A stretch of 47,096 nt of DNA. It comes from Stentor coeruleus. Its lineage: Eukaryota; Ciliophora; Heterotrichea; Heterotrichida; Stentoridae. Under the pieces are notes generated by a model. It was not told the origin of the DNA and made no database searches. It was given only the letters and a program-made list of their open reading frames with translations. A program made the translations under genes and the position numbers. The DNA lies in assembly GCA_001970955.1 (NCBI GenBank), contig MPUH01000538.1, forward strand, positions 1-47,096. Reading direction: 5' to 3'. This document shows positions 10,438 through 20,074 of the stretch, piece after piece (the first letter of the stretch is position 1; every line of letters starts with the position of its first letter).

Positions 10438-11113
10438 TATTTTATTATAAGAAATTTTTGATTGGGTTTTACATAAAAATAAGGGTAGTAATTTTTTTTT
10501 GGTTTTGATGATTGGAATTTATTTAAAAGATAATATTTATAGAGGTATTTATTTTGAACTTTAGGATATTTTGTGGTGTGATTTTTGGTTTGGATTTTTT
10601 TTTTTGTGTGTTTTTTTTTTTGATTAGTGTAATTATTTTAGATTTAAGGAGGATTATTTTTTTTGATTTTGGTTCGATGAAGGTTTTTAATTGTGAAGAT
10701 CTAAGTAAGATGATGGAGTTTATAGATTGTATGCAAATAGTGGTGGGTATAAAAAAAAAATTGGGTGTAGTGAATTTAATATTAAAACTGGATTGAAGTG
10801 AATTTGTGTTGGATAGAGTGCTAGGAAATGCTATTGATAATTTTTTTTAGTTTTTTTAGCGTAGATGTAATTAATAGGCTATGCTTATATGCGAAAATAA
10901 GCTAAATTCATTTTAGTTTATTTCAAAGTGATATTATCTCAACATTATCCATCAGCATAAAATTACAATAAAAACTAGCATTTTTTCTATGACTTTATCT
11001 CAAAACTATTATCTCCAATGCTGAAAACTATCTAGCATATCTCATTTTACCCATTAACCCAACCTAACATCTTATATTTTCCAAACTAATCCAAACACAT
11101 AAAAGCCATAAAT
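10438..11113. promoter_or_regulatory. Divergent intergenic, about 675 bp, with extreme strand asymmetry
   Basis: Upstream region of both the SLP-2-like gene (-) and the TPR gene (+). By hand count, 10561-10620 has 14 G and no C, while 11041-11100 has 19 C and no G. So each gene is preceded by C-rich, G-free DNA on its own sense strand, and the switch falls near 10900. A G/T-rich ORF at 10554-10796 is rejected as a composition artefact. Confidence 0.55.
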
Positions 11114-12842
11114 ATGGATTCCCAAAGCCAAAAACTCAAACTTGACTTAGAATCAATCACTTTTGACTGGATTAAAAAAACTGACAATATCGAAGACCTA
11201 AAATCAGCTTTTGAAGTATTATCTTTAAACCAACATGATAATGATGAATTAAAACATACCCTAAGGATAAAAATATCAAAGCTAGATATCGATAAGTAAA
11301 AACCACATAGGAAAAGCGCGAAAAGTTCTTTGACCGCAGATGAGCTCCAAAGTTTAGAAAATGACATCGAAGACTTAAGTAAAAAAGCTCTACATGACGA
11401 AGAACTAAAAGAAAAAATCCTTCAATCAGACCGACAAAAACAACTCGGTAACGATTTTATAAGAAACAAAAACTATACCCAAGCTTTAGAAAGCTATAGC
11501 AATTCTATTAATCTAAAAGAAAAAATCCTTCAATCCGACCGACAAAAACAACTCGGCAACGATTTCNCTTCAATCAGACCGACAAAAACAACTCGGTAAC
11601 GATTTTATAAGAAACAAAAACTATACCCAAGCTTTAGAAAGCTATAGCAATTCTATTAATCTAAACCCTCAAAATGCTCAAGCTTATTTTAATAGAGCTC
11701 TAGTTCATTTAAAAATGAAATTGTATATCCAAGCTGTAGATGATTGTCATAAAGCTATTGAAATAAATATAAACTATACTAAAGCTTATATTCGTAGAGC
11801 TAAAGCTTTTAAAGAGCTAAAATTTTATGATAAAGCTATAGAGGATTTAGAAAAAGCTTTAGGAATTGAGCCTGGAAATGAGGATATTTGTAGGGAAATA
11901 AAGAAAATTAAGCTTGAGATTGAAGAAAATAAAAGTATTCAAATGGATTTGGAAGTTGGGGAGGAAAAAGCTAATGAGATGATTCTAGAAAACCAGAACA
12001 CGGTTGAGTTTGTGAAGACTATTGAAGGGATTAAGAAAACTGGGAATGAGTTTTTTAAGAAAGAAGAGTATGATCAGGCTATTATTGAGTATAATAAAGG
12101 GATTATGTTGGTGGAAAAATCTTATGATGAGGAAAAACTTTTATTGAGTACTAATTTACTAGCTTTGACTATTGCTTTGTATAACAATAGGGCACTTTCG
12201 TATAGCATACTTGATTGTAATAATGAAGCTATCCAAGACAGTCTCCGCGTTCTCAAACTTGACAACAACAATGCAAAAGCTCTTTACCGAACCGCTCACT
12301 GTGAAGCTTGTCGTAACTGTTTCAAAGAAGCATCAAAGTACATGAAAAGGCTTATTGAAATCGACCCAAATAATGATGCGGCAAAAAAAGACCTTCAAGA
12401 TTACAAAAAGAAAATCCAGGAAGAAAAACTAGCTGAAGAAAGTAAAAATATCAATAAAAGCCCAAGATTATCCCCAGAAGATGATAATTTAAGTTTAAAT
12501 GATTCTGGAAAACTAATCTATGAACGAAAAGTTAGTTTTAAAGATTCAAGTATCGAAATTGAAAGAAGGCCATCAATCAAAAAAGAAAGTTTCAAAAAAC
12601 TCGAAGCAAAATTCCCAAAAGGCTCAATTGACCTCAGTGAAGAAGATGAAGAAAACTATGAAGAAAACGAAAATAAAAAGCATGAAAAATCAGACAGTAA
12701 TGAAGATCTTGAAGAATCTAAAAATGATGATAATTTCGATAAAGGAGAAGATATCAAAATTGAAATCATAGATAGTCCAGGGATACAAGGAAATCTAGAA
12801 GAGAAAACTGAAAAAGTTAAAACATCCTCAGATGAGTGTTGA
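11114..12842 (+). CDS. TPR-repeat co-chaperone-like protein, about 521 aa, two exons, assembly-disrupted
   Basis: Exon 1 is 11114-11295; the 15-nt intron is 11296-11310; exon 2 runs to 12842. A single N at 11567 sits in a duplicated TPR segment. Leaving out 11420-11567 restores one frame of 521 codons. The first TPR cluster reads QLGNDFIRNKNYTQALESY, then NPQNAQAYFNRALVHL and KAYIRRAKAFKELKFYDKA. A second cluster begins IKKTGNEFFKKEEYDQAI and ends near IEIDPNNDAAKKDL. The C-terminal 130 residues are acidic and low-complexity. This arrangement resembles TTC/UNC45/Sti1-type co-chaperones, but no specific assignment is possible. It ends in TGA, immediately followed by TAA. Confidence 0.85.
11296..11310 (+). 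other. 15-nt intron in the TPR gene
   Basis: Sense sequence gtaaaaaccacatag. Its second to fourth bases form the TAA that ends the unspliced reading frame. Splicing joins DIDK-type exon-1 sequence to KSAKSSLTADELQSLEND. Confidence 0.93.
11420..11665. repeat. Duplicated 98-bp TPR segment around a single N
   Basis: 11420-11517 and 11568-11665 appear identical. Between them, 11528-11565 is a partial third copy with two third-position differences (tca to tcc, ggt to ggc), ending at the N (11567). The offset of 148 bp breaks the reading frame. A collapsed internal repeat or an allelic overlap fits better than a true gene break. Confidence 0.8.
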
Positions 12843-13554
12843 TAAAATTCACTATAGACTTTTTAAGTTTTATTTAGATAACTTAAAAAGTAATCTTTAC
12901 TTAACACCCTATACAAAAACTTATATACTTTTTTTCTCTAAACTTAATTATTATTATTTATTCTCATCTACTTATATACAACACAAAATTATCCTCAACA
13001 AAAAATTCAATTAATTTATGTCTATCATAAAAATAATCATATTCTTTTTACTTTTTGTGTTAATCTTAATATTTTTATCTAAAATCTCTATGATAATCCA
13101 AATTTTATTAAAATTATCAGGAACAATGACAATCTTATACGAATACTTTTTATTTTAATGAACTTTTTTTAAAAGATAAGATTTTGAATGATTATAGCGA
13201 ATTGAGTTAAAAGCGGAATCTATGAATTTATAGTTTTAACATGCTATTTTTCATGACTAAATAAGAGTTGGAAGATTTGTATTAACTCATGATTATATTT
13301 TATATTATTTTTTTTGGTTTGAAAAGGAATTAATATTAATAGTTTTAGCCTTTTAGTTTGCTTAGTATAAATCATTATCAAAATTATTTAATTTAATCAA
13401 TAATTAAAGAATTGATAAATAGAAAAACCCAATCTTTATTACCCTTTATTCTCTCATTCTCATTCTTATTCTTATCCAAATCTAACTCTAATCCTAACCC
13501 CCATCCTCAAAACATCCTCCTCCTCACAACATTCTCAATTATCTTATAAAAAAA
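12843..13554. other. Intergenic, about 710 bp, no gene seen
   Basis: Lies between two plus-strand genes. The last 120 bp before the FHA gene are strikingly C/T-rich with almost no G. There is no credible coding frame; a 60-codon ORF at 12832-13014 is low-complexity. Confidence 0.6.
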
Positions 13555-14454
13555 ATGTCAAAGTTTAAATTATTCTTCAAGTGGTGCTGTAGTGGGCTCA
13601 ATGAAATCGAAGAAGAAAAAATTCAAAATGCTAATAAAATAGAAACCTTCCAACAAAAAAATCATCTTGAAAGCCAAACTTTTATCCAAGGTTTAAATCC
13701 TCTAGAAGAAAGCTCAATAATAGCAGCTCCATCTCCACATATGGATGGAAATCTTTCCGATTCCCCAAAACTTCAAATTCGGATTACCGAAAGTAGTGTT
13801 ATACAAGTTGGTACTGTTTTAACAATAAATCCTACAGGAATGGAAAATTCAAAGAGAAATAAAGGAGACTTTAAAACTTTTATCGGTTCGAAACATATCG
13901 AGAATGGGGAAGTTCTTAATGATTTTGTTGTTGAAGAAAGCTCAAAAGGAATGGGGAGGCAACATTTAGTCATAAAATTTAATCAAGTTAAACAGAAATA
14001 TACTATAAGCGACCTTGGAGATGGATCGGGAACATTTGTGAAAATTGATTCCCCTTTACCCTTAAAAGATGGGTATATAGCATCATTTGGTAATTCACAC
14101 ATGACAATACATTACAGTTCTGCTGTAAAGTAATATATATTTAGAACTCTTACAATTAAGTTCCTTGAAGGACCAAAAAGCAACGAAGTTTACAATTTTA
14201 ATCCTGGTGAGGAAACTATTTTAGTTGGTAGAATGGTCGACTGCAGGATAAGATTTGATGATAATAGCATGTCTAGATATCAATGCAGTATATCTTATGA
14301 TGAAAATAAAGGATGGATATTAACAGATGGGATGGGGGATAAAAAATCTACTAATGGAACTTGGTTATTTGTTGAAGAAGACTATGAAATTTATGATGGG
14401 CTGATTTTCAAAGCGGGAAAAACCCTTTTTGAAGTGCATGTTTTAAAATCTTAA
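13555..14454 (+). CDS. Tandem FHA-domain protein, 294 aa, two exons
   Basis: Exons 13555-14129 and 14145-14454 are joined across a 15-nt intron. The second FHA domain (about 205-294) is canonical: LVGR, then DNSMSRYQCSISYDEN, then KSTNGTW, that is GR, SR-x-QC and NGT phosphothreonine-pocket motifs. The first (about 95-190) is more degenerate: GMGRQHLVIKF and DLGDGSGTFVKI replace SR-x-H and NGT. The N terminus, MSKFKLFFKWCCSG, is basic with a CC pair and might be lipid-modified (inference). FHA domains bind phosphothreonine peptides, so a signalling adaptor is likely; partners are unknown. Stop TAA. Confidence 0.87.
14130..14144 (+). other. 15-nt intron in the FHA gene
   Basis: Sense sequence gtaatatatatttag. 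Removing it converts a stop after SSAVK into SSAVKTLTIKFLEGPK, leading into the second FHA domain. Confidence 0.93.
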
Positions 14455-14730
14455 GATATTTATAAGGGTGTGTAATAATGTAGTGATTTTTTATTGTAAA
14501 AAGTCTAAGATTTATTCTAGAAAAAAAATTGGAGTTTTAAGTTATTAAGATTATAAGCAATGAAGATTGATAGATAAAAATACTTTGCAATAAGTTTGAA
14601 GTTGCATTAGAAGGTAGGGTTTAAATATAGAAAATAATAGATTTATAGTTTACATAAGTAAAAAAAAATAACTATAATAATAAGGATATTCATAGATATA
14701 TAATAGTTTATATATATGTGATATACTGTT

Positions 14731-15103
14731 ATGATAATTATCACTAATATTCCGTACTACCAAAAAAGTATCCTCTATAAAATTAGCACTGGGAGATCAT
14801 ACTTCTATTCAGACACAATAGAATTGCTTCTAGATTACTTAATTTTATTAGACTCCGGAAATTCCTGTAAGCAGTTTACCCACTGCGTCCTAGGTTTATT
14901 AGCTTTTCAACCCAGATTCCATTGAAGGATTTCTGATTTGTGTTCCATTGGATAAAAATGTAATTCCCAAGTCCTAAGGCTCTGAAGCTCCAAAACTGGT
15001 AACTGAGATTTGAGAGACACAAAAAAATTTGATAGGAGATTCTTATTCAGCCAGGGACCTTATACAATCATCAGGCCATAACACAATTTCCCACATTGAA
15101 TAA
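14731..15103 (+). pseudogene. Decayed protein-coding fragment, family unknown
   Basis: This stretch has clearly higher GC and codon-like texture than its AT-rich surroundings. Frame 1 reads from 14731 through SDTIELLLDYLILL and THCVLGLLAF. A one-base shift near 14908 then moves to frame 2: NPDSIEGFLICVPLDKNV, a TAA at 14975-14977, SEAPKLVTEI, a TGA at 15011-15013, then ETQKNLIGDSYSARDLIQ, with a final TAA at 15101-15103. No 15-nt or 16-nt intron removes both stops. I do not recognise the family. One frameshift and two stops in about 370 bp suggest a relic. Sequence error is possible but would need three events. Confidence 0.5.
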
Positions 15104-15259
15104 TATTATATAAGCAAAATCTTAAAGCTCTAAAAAAAAAACTAAACAATTTTCATATCTATAAAAACTACACATAATTCACTATAAACATAGCCTAAAA
15201 CCTAAAATCAACACTAAATATTTTTCTAATCAAAATCATAATATTTTTTTTTACAACTT

Positions 15260-18200
15260 TTAATCAGATAACAAATTATTACTACTTGAGTCATAATTTA
15301 CTTCACTTAGAGATCTATTTTTGTCAGAATTTTTAAAGCTTTTCTTATGTGAGTTTGGTTTTTTTTCGCTTTTTTTATCATTTAACTTTTTAAAAACTAT
15401 GCTTCTTTTATTATCAAACTCTTTAGAAACTATACTTTTTTTATCATCAAAATTTGTAGAAACTACGCTTCTTTTATCATCAGACACTTTAGAAACTGCA
15501 CTTTTTTCATCATGAGACTCTTTAGAATCTACGTTTTTTTTATGTTTTTTATCAGAAACAATGATAGATTGTTTTTCATCTACATTTTTATAAGTTTTTT
15601 CTGCTAAATTCGGTTTATTTTTATCCCTAAAGAGTTGTGGCGAATAACTTATAGATGATATTCTTTCTATTGTCATAAAATCATGAGATTTCTGTCTATA
15701 ATTTTGTTCTTCACTTTCACTTTCATCATAAAAAGATTCGCTATTTTCTTTTGAACTACTTTTTTCATGATCACTCGACTCATTAGAACTTAATCGTTTT
15801 TCTTGAAACTTTTTCATTTTTTCTTGAAATTTTGGTGTCTCAAGTTTGTGTTCAATAATTATTTTTTCTTCCTCAAGATTGGGGATAATTTTTTTTTCTT
15901 GATTTTTTTCATAAGTTTTTAAATTTGAAATTTGTCGGTTTGATTTTTTCTGTTCAAAAAAATCATTTTCAGTTTTTTTAGGTATATTTTTTTTTGATGA
16001 ATATTTTGTTGCTATAGGTTTATTTGGATTTGAATAAGATTTTATTTTATTGTTATTTTGTGGTGTTGAAGAAAATTGTGATTTAGAATAAAATTGATAT
16101 TCTGATCCAGAACCAAAACCAGAGTCAGATCTTGATTCATATTCTGAGTTAGTTCTTGACTTTGAATCAAATTTAGATACTATTTTTAAATCAGATATTG
16201 TCCCTGGTTTTGAATCAGATATTGTCCCTGGTTTTGAATCAGATAATGACTCTGGTTTTGAATCAGATTNCGACTCTGGTTTTAAATCAGATATTGTCCC
16301 TGGTTTTGAATCAGATAATGACTCTGGTTTTGAATCAGATTTAAACTCNTGTCCCTGGTTTTGAATCAGATATTGTCCCTGGTTTTGAATCAGATAATGA
16401 CTCTGGTTTTGAATCAGATTTAAACTCTAATTTTAAATCAAATTTATTTAAACTGCTTGATGAACTACTTGATCTTTTATCTTTAGTCATAGGAAATCCA
16501 GTTTTTTTCAAAGCTTTTTTCATATCTTTATAAGGAATGACATATTCTGATTTTTCCATTTTATCAAAATACTTAAAAAACAATTGGGTCAGAGGCTCAT
16601 CTATAAAAACATCCAATTTTTTCATACTTTCAACAAACCCATCATTCCAAATCAATGAGTTTTTTATATTAAAAACCTCTTTCAAATTTAGTTCTCGTAA
16701 ATATACAGAATGACTAATTTTCTTTATATAACATTCACCAATAATCTTGATATAATCTTTAAAACTTTTCTCTAAATAATTTAAAAATATACGAAAAATA
16801 TTTGCATATAACACTGTTCCAAAAATGAAATCCTCATCATAAAAAAAACTTTTGATATAATATTTCAATCCAATACTTACATGAATTCCTAAAATCTCAA
16901 AAGCTATAAAAAGCTCATTTTCTCTTATAATCCCATTCTTGTCTTTATCAAAAACTTCACATGTTTTATATAGTTCCGAGTAATTTACCGAAAATATTCT
17001 CGCCAACTCCTTATCAAACCCTTCTCTATCTTTTTCTTCTAATAATATCCAGTCTGGGGTCATTTTCCTAGCATTTTCCACAAACTTATACGGTGTAATA
17101 AAATTTTCACTATTAGCAAAATAAAAAACAAGCTTTTTTACAAACTGTTTATCCCTTTCAAAAAACTTCAACTTCATATTTTGAATAAAAATGCATATCT
17201 GATCAATATTCAATGGTTTATACGTATTATTAAACCCTTTACCAAAAATTCCTTCATGAATTTCCTGTTTGCCAATTTTTTTCTCTTGTAAATCAAGGAC
17301 AAATTTCTGAACATACTCAGGATAATACTCTTCCATATTTGGGTATATAATAAACCCATTATAATTAAATATTTTCATATCATATTTCTTTTTTGGTTCA
17401 ATGTTTTTTATTTGATCCTGTAGTTTTTCTATGATTTTCTTATATTTCTCAACTTTTTTATCAAGTTTTTCATTTAAAGTTTTCAATTTCCTTATGTTTT
17501 CTTCATAGTTTTTACCACTATGTTTTGAACCTTCAATTTTTTTATACAACTCAGTGTTTTCTTTTTTGAGCTTATCGTTTTTATCTTTACCTTTTCTGAT
17601 ATTTTCTTCAAGATCTTTATTTGTATTCTGTAGAATTTCGATGGTTTTGTTAAGTTCTAAGGCTCGTTCTTTGTTTAGATCATCTTTTTCTTTTAGTTTT
17701 TTTTTGTAGTTTTCGATAGTATTTGTATTTATTTTTTGTATTTCTTCTATATTTTTATTGAGGTCTTGTATTTGAAATTTATACTTTTCATCTTGATTTT
17801 TGCTTTTATTCTTATAGTCTTCTATGATATTTAGGTATTCTTGTATTTTTTCTGTTAGTCTTTGGGTGTTTTCTGTAAGTTCCTGTTTGATTTTTTCATC
17901 TTTTTTAATGATCTCGTTTAACTCAGAATTTTTTTCAATGTATTTCTGTGTTTTAGCTAATTCATGTGTTAGGTTTTTTTCTCTATCTTTAATTTGTTTT
18001 ATGATATTTTCAAGATCGTCTTTTTCTTTTTGTAATGTTTTTTTGTCTTCGAGGTGAACCGTTATTTGAACTTCTAAACCTTTTATCAGCACTTCGGTAT
18101 CAGAAAGTTTTTTCCTTAGGGCTGCATTTTTAGCGCATCTATAGGTTTTTTCGTACATGTAAATTTTCTGTCTTGCTTGTTCCAGATCAAATTCTGTCTT

Positions 18201-18548
18201 CCTGAGCATTTGCTTAAGTTTTGATAATATGTGGATGTTTTCATATCCAGGTTTTTCAACACCCTGAGTGAGTTCTTGAATCAGAATATATTGTTTATCC
18301 AGTTCATCATATGATCTTTGCAGTTTAGTCATGAGCATTGTGTTTTTTTCCTTATACGTATTCGCAAGAATTTTTAAACTCATGTTATCCTTAGCAAGTG
18401 TTTCTTTATCTGGAATAAGCATTTTTCTATTAAACCCTCCTGATGAAATATCAGAAATACTGTTTCTATCGCTTTGCATGTCATGTTTTTGCCTTTTTGG
18501 GCTTGGTCTTCTTGATGGTGTTTCTTTTGACACACGGTTTAAAGACAT
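15260..18548 (-). CDS. Large coiled-coil/EF-hand protein with SDSKPxx and DKKSIVS repeats, about 1090 aa
   Basis: One gene split only by two Ns (16270, 16349). Open frame continues through 16270-15818 into the C-terminal part. The N terminus is basic (SRRPSPKRQ). Residues about 55-385 are a nearly continuous coiled coil. Residues about 395-700 form a globular region with one good EF-hand loop, DKDKNGIIRENE, near residue 531 (plus strand about 16929-16953). Then comes an array of 8-residue SDSKP(E/G)(S/T)(L/I) units, a Lys/Asn-rich linker, and four 11-residue units of type DDKKSIVSKEF (15368-15514). No enzyme domain is recognised. Calcium-responsive cytoskeletal or centriolar linker is a guess. 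Its ATG lies 23 bp after the stop of the C2 gene. Stop TAA. Confidence 0.8.
15368..15514 (-). repeat. 33-bp tandem repeat inside coding sequence (four units)
   Basis: Encodes 11-residue units such as DDKRSVVSTNF, DDKKSIVSKEF and DNKRSIVFKKL. Units are in register and diverged at several positions, so the array is an established part of the protein. Confidence 0.8.
16185..16427 (-). repeat. 24-bp tandem repeat interrupted by two Ns
   Basis: Encodes 8-residue units SDSKPESL and SDSKPGTI. The Ns at 16270 and 16349 each lie between near-duplicate blocks of the array, so the true copy number is unknown. Part of the apparent array may be duplicated contig ends. Confidence 0.8.
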
Positions 18549-18571
18549 ATTTTCCTAATTACCCTATAGTA

Positions 18572-19660
18572 TTATTTCTTAGCTTTTAGTCTACTTGAAA
18601 TGAACATACCAATAGCGAAGTAATCTAAAGAGACATGACTAGGTTTTTGAGTAGAATGCCCAAGAGGACTTTCATAGCGTATTTTATCAAAGTCTTTATT
18701 GGCTAAGAAATTGCTAAAAGCTGCAGGCTTTGTATACCGGGATTTAGGTGAGTTCTTTGGTGAACCAATGACTGAGTTGTTTTTAGATGGAGGGACACTT
18801 AGGAAATGCTGACTTCTTCTTGATTTCGCTGTTACTGGAGGAGGGGGAGGGCTTAACCAAGCTATAAGAAGCTCTTTCCCATCTAAGGAGTACAGCTTGT
18901 TGATCTGTTCAGTCACTTGAAGCAAGGATTTTTCATTAACATTAATCAAATGTTCATACTTATCAATATACATCTGATGAAAAGTAACCAAATTATAAAG
19001 CCACTGGCCAACAACTTTTACTTCCCCATTGCTAATCCCTTCAGGTCCTTCTAAATCATACCATCTACAATGAACCTGTTGATCTTCATATGTATCCAAG
19101 TCCAAAATAAAGCTTCCAATAAACTCAGGATGTCTTTCATCATCCCATACCTCAACCTCAATCAAATGATTTTTATTAGAAACTGGAATAACTAGCCTTG
19201 AACTCCAAACAGGATCTGCTGTATCTGAAATCATAGGGCTTTGAAATACAACTTTTTCATCGCATTTTACTGAAAAAAACGGGTCAGCAGTATTATTTGT
19301 ATTCATAGCAGGAAGTTCTCTAGCTTCTTCTATAATCAAACTTAACTTACTATCTTTCATGATTTTCTCAGTCAAAGATGATGTGGCAACTTCTTCATCA
19401 TACTTAGCTAAATGCATACGTTTTTTTACCTTATATTGATTGATTTGATATTTAAGGTATTCTTCTTGATCTTGAAGTCTTGTTATTTCTCCTTGAAAAC
19501 CATCTAGAAAATCAGAGAAATACACTGAGGATGGTAGCATGTCAGTGTTAACTTCGATTCCAAGGTATTTTTTTAGAGCTCTTGTTGTAAAGCAACTCCC
19601 ACCAGCCGAAATTTCGGCATGGATTTTTTCTAATTGTTTCACTCTTCCACGACTAGTCAT
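18572..19660 (-). CDS. C2-domain protein with N-terminal coiled coil, 362 aa
   Basis: The chosen start is the ATG at 19660 (MTSRGRVKQL); a longer frame would need a TTG. Residues about 55-90 are coiled coil (EITRLQDQEEYLKYQINQYK). Residues about 105-220 form a C2 domain: LSLIIEEARELPAMN, then TADPFFSVKCDEK, TADPVWSS, and EVEVWDDERHPEFIGS. This carries the Asp residues of the calcium-binding loops (D in TADPFF, WDDE). The tail is a proline/serine-rich disordered region (PPPPPVTAKSRRSQ). Calcium-dependent membrane binding is likely; the specific role is unknown. Stop TAA lies 23 bp before the ATG of the next minus-strand gene. Confidence 0.85.
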   Translation of the reverse strand: MTSRGRVKQLEKIHAEISAGGSCFTTRALKKYLGIEVNTDMLPSSVYFSDFLDGFQGEITRLQDQEEYLKYQINQYKVKKRMHLAKYDEEVATSSLTEKIMKDSKLSLIIEEARELPAMNTNNTADPFFSVKCDEKVVFQSPMISDTADPVWSSRLVIPVSNKNHLIEVEVWDDERHPEFIGSFILDLDTYEDQQVHCRWYDLEGPEGISNGEVKVVGQWLYNLVTFHQMYIDKYEHLINVNEKSLLQVTEQINKLYSLDGKELLIAWLSPPPPPVTAKSRRSQHFLSVPPSKNNSVIGSPKNSPKSRYTKPAAFSNFLANKDFDKIRYESPLGHSTQKPSHVSLDYFAIGMFISSRLKAKK

Positions 19661-20074
19661 ATTTACCAATAGTTTAAAATAAAAATTTTAAATTACTTTT
19701 TTTGAACAAGTCTAAAGATAAGAGATCCTGTGGTTGTGGATAGGTTGAAAATACGTTTTATGGGCTTTGTTGTAGAGGTTTATTAATTTTTGTTATTAGA
19801 ATGAAGAATGTGCCTTTTTGGATATTTTTATAGGTTTTGGAGATGATAAGGAGTTTTTTGTATGAGGCGATTTAGTTTTAGATACTTGATAGGCTGGGGT
19901 TTTAGATTGGGATACTGTGTTTTTATATTGGGTAAGGTAGAAATTTAGATTAAAAAGTTGATGTGGAGGATTTTTATTTTAGGTAAGTTGTGGGTTTTTA
20001 ATACTTTTGCTATGGAAGATTTATTGCAAATAAGAATTAGAATTTAATCTTAAGTTTGTAAATAAAGTTAAATT
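19661..20074. promoter_or_regulatory. Divergent upstream region, about 410 bp
   Basis: Lies between the C2 gene (-) and the Aurora-type kinase gene (+). The first 350 bp are G/T-rich on the plus strand, that is C-rich upstream of the minus gene. No individual element is recognisable. Confidence 0.4.

Noticed and set aside
10554-10796. 80-codon plus-strand ORF
   Set aside because: Lies in G/T-rich, C-free spacer; Phe-rich low-complexity protein; explained by composition.
12832-13014. 60-codon ORF after the TPR gene
   Set aside because: Low-complexity Tyr/Phe/Leu/Lys translation of AT-rich DNA, overlapping the real stop.
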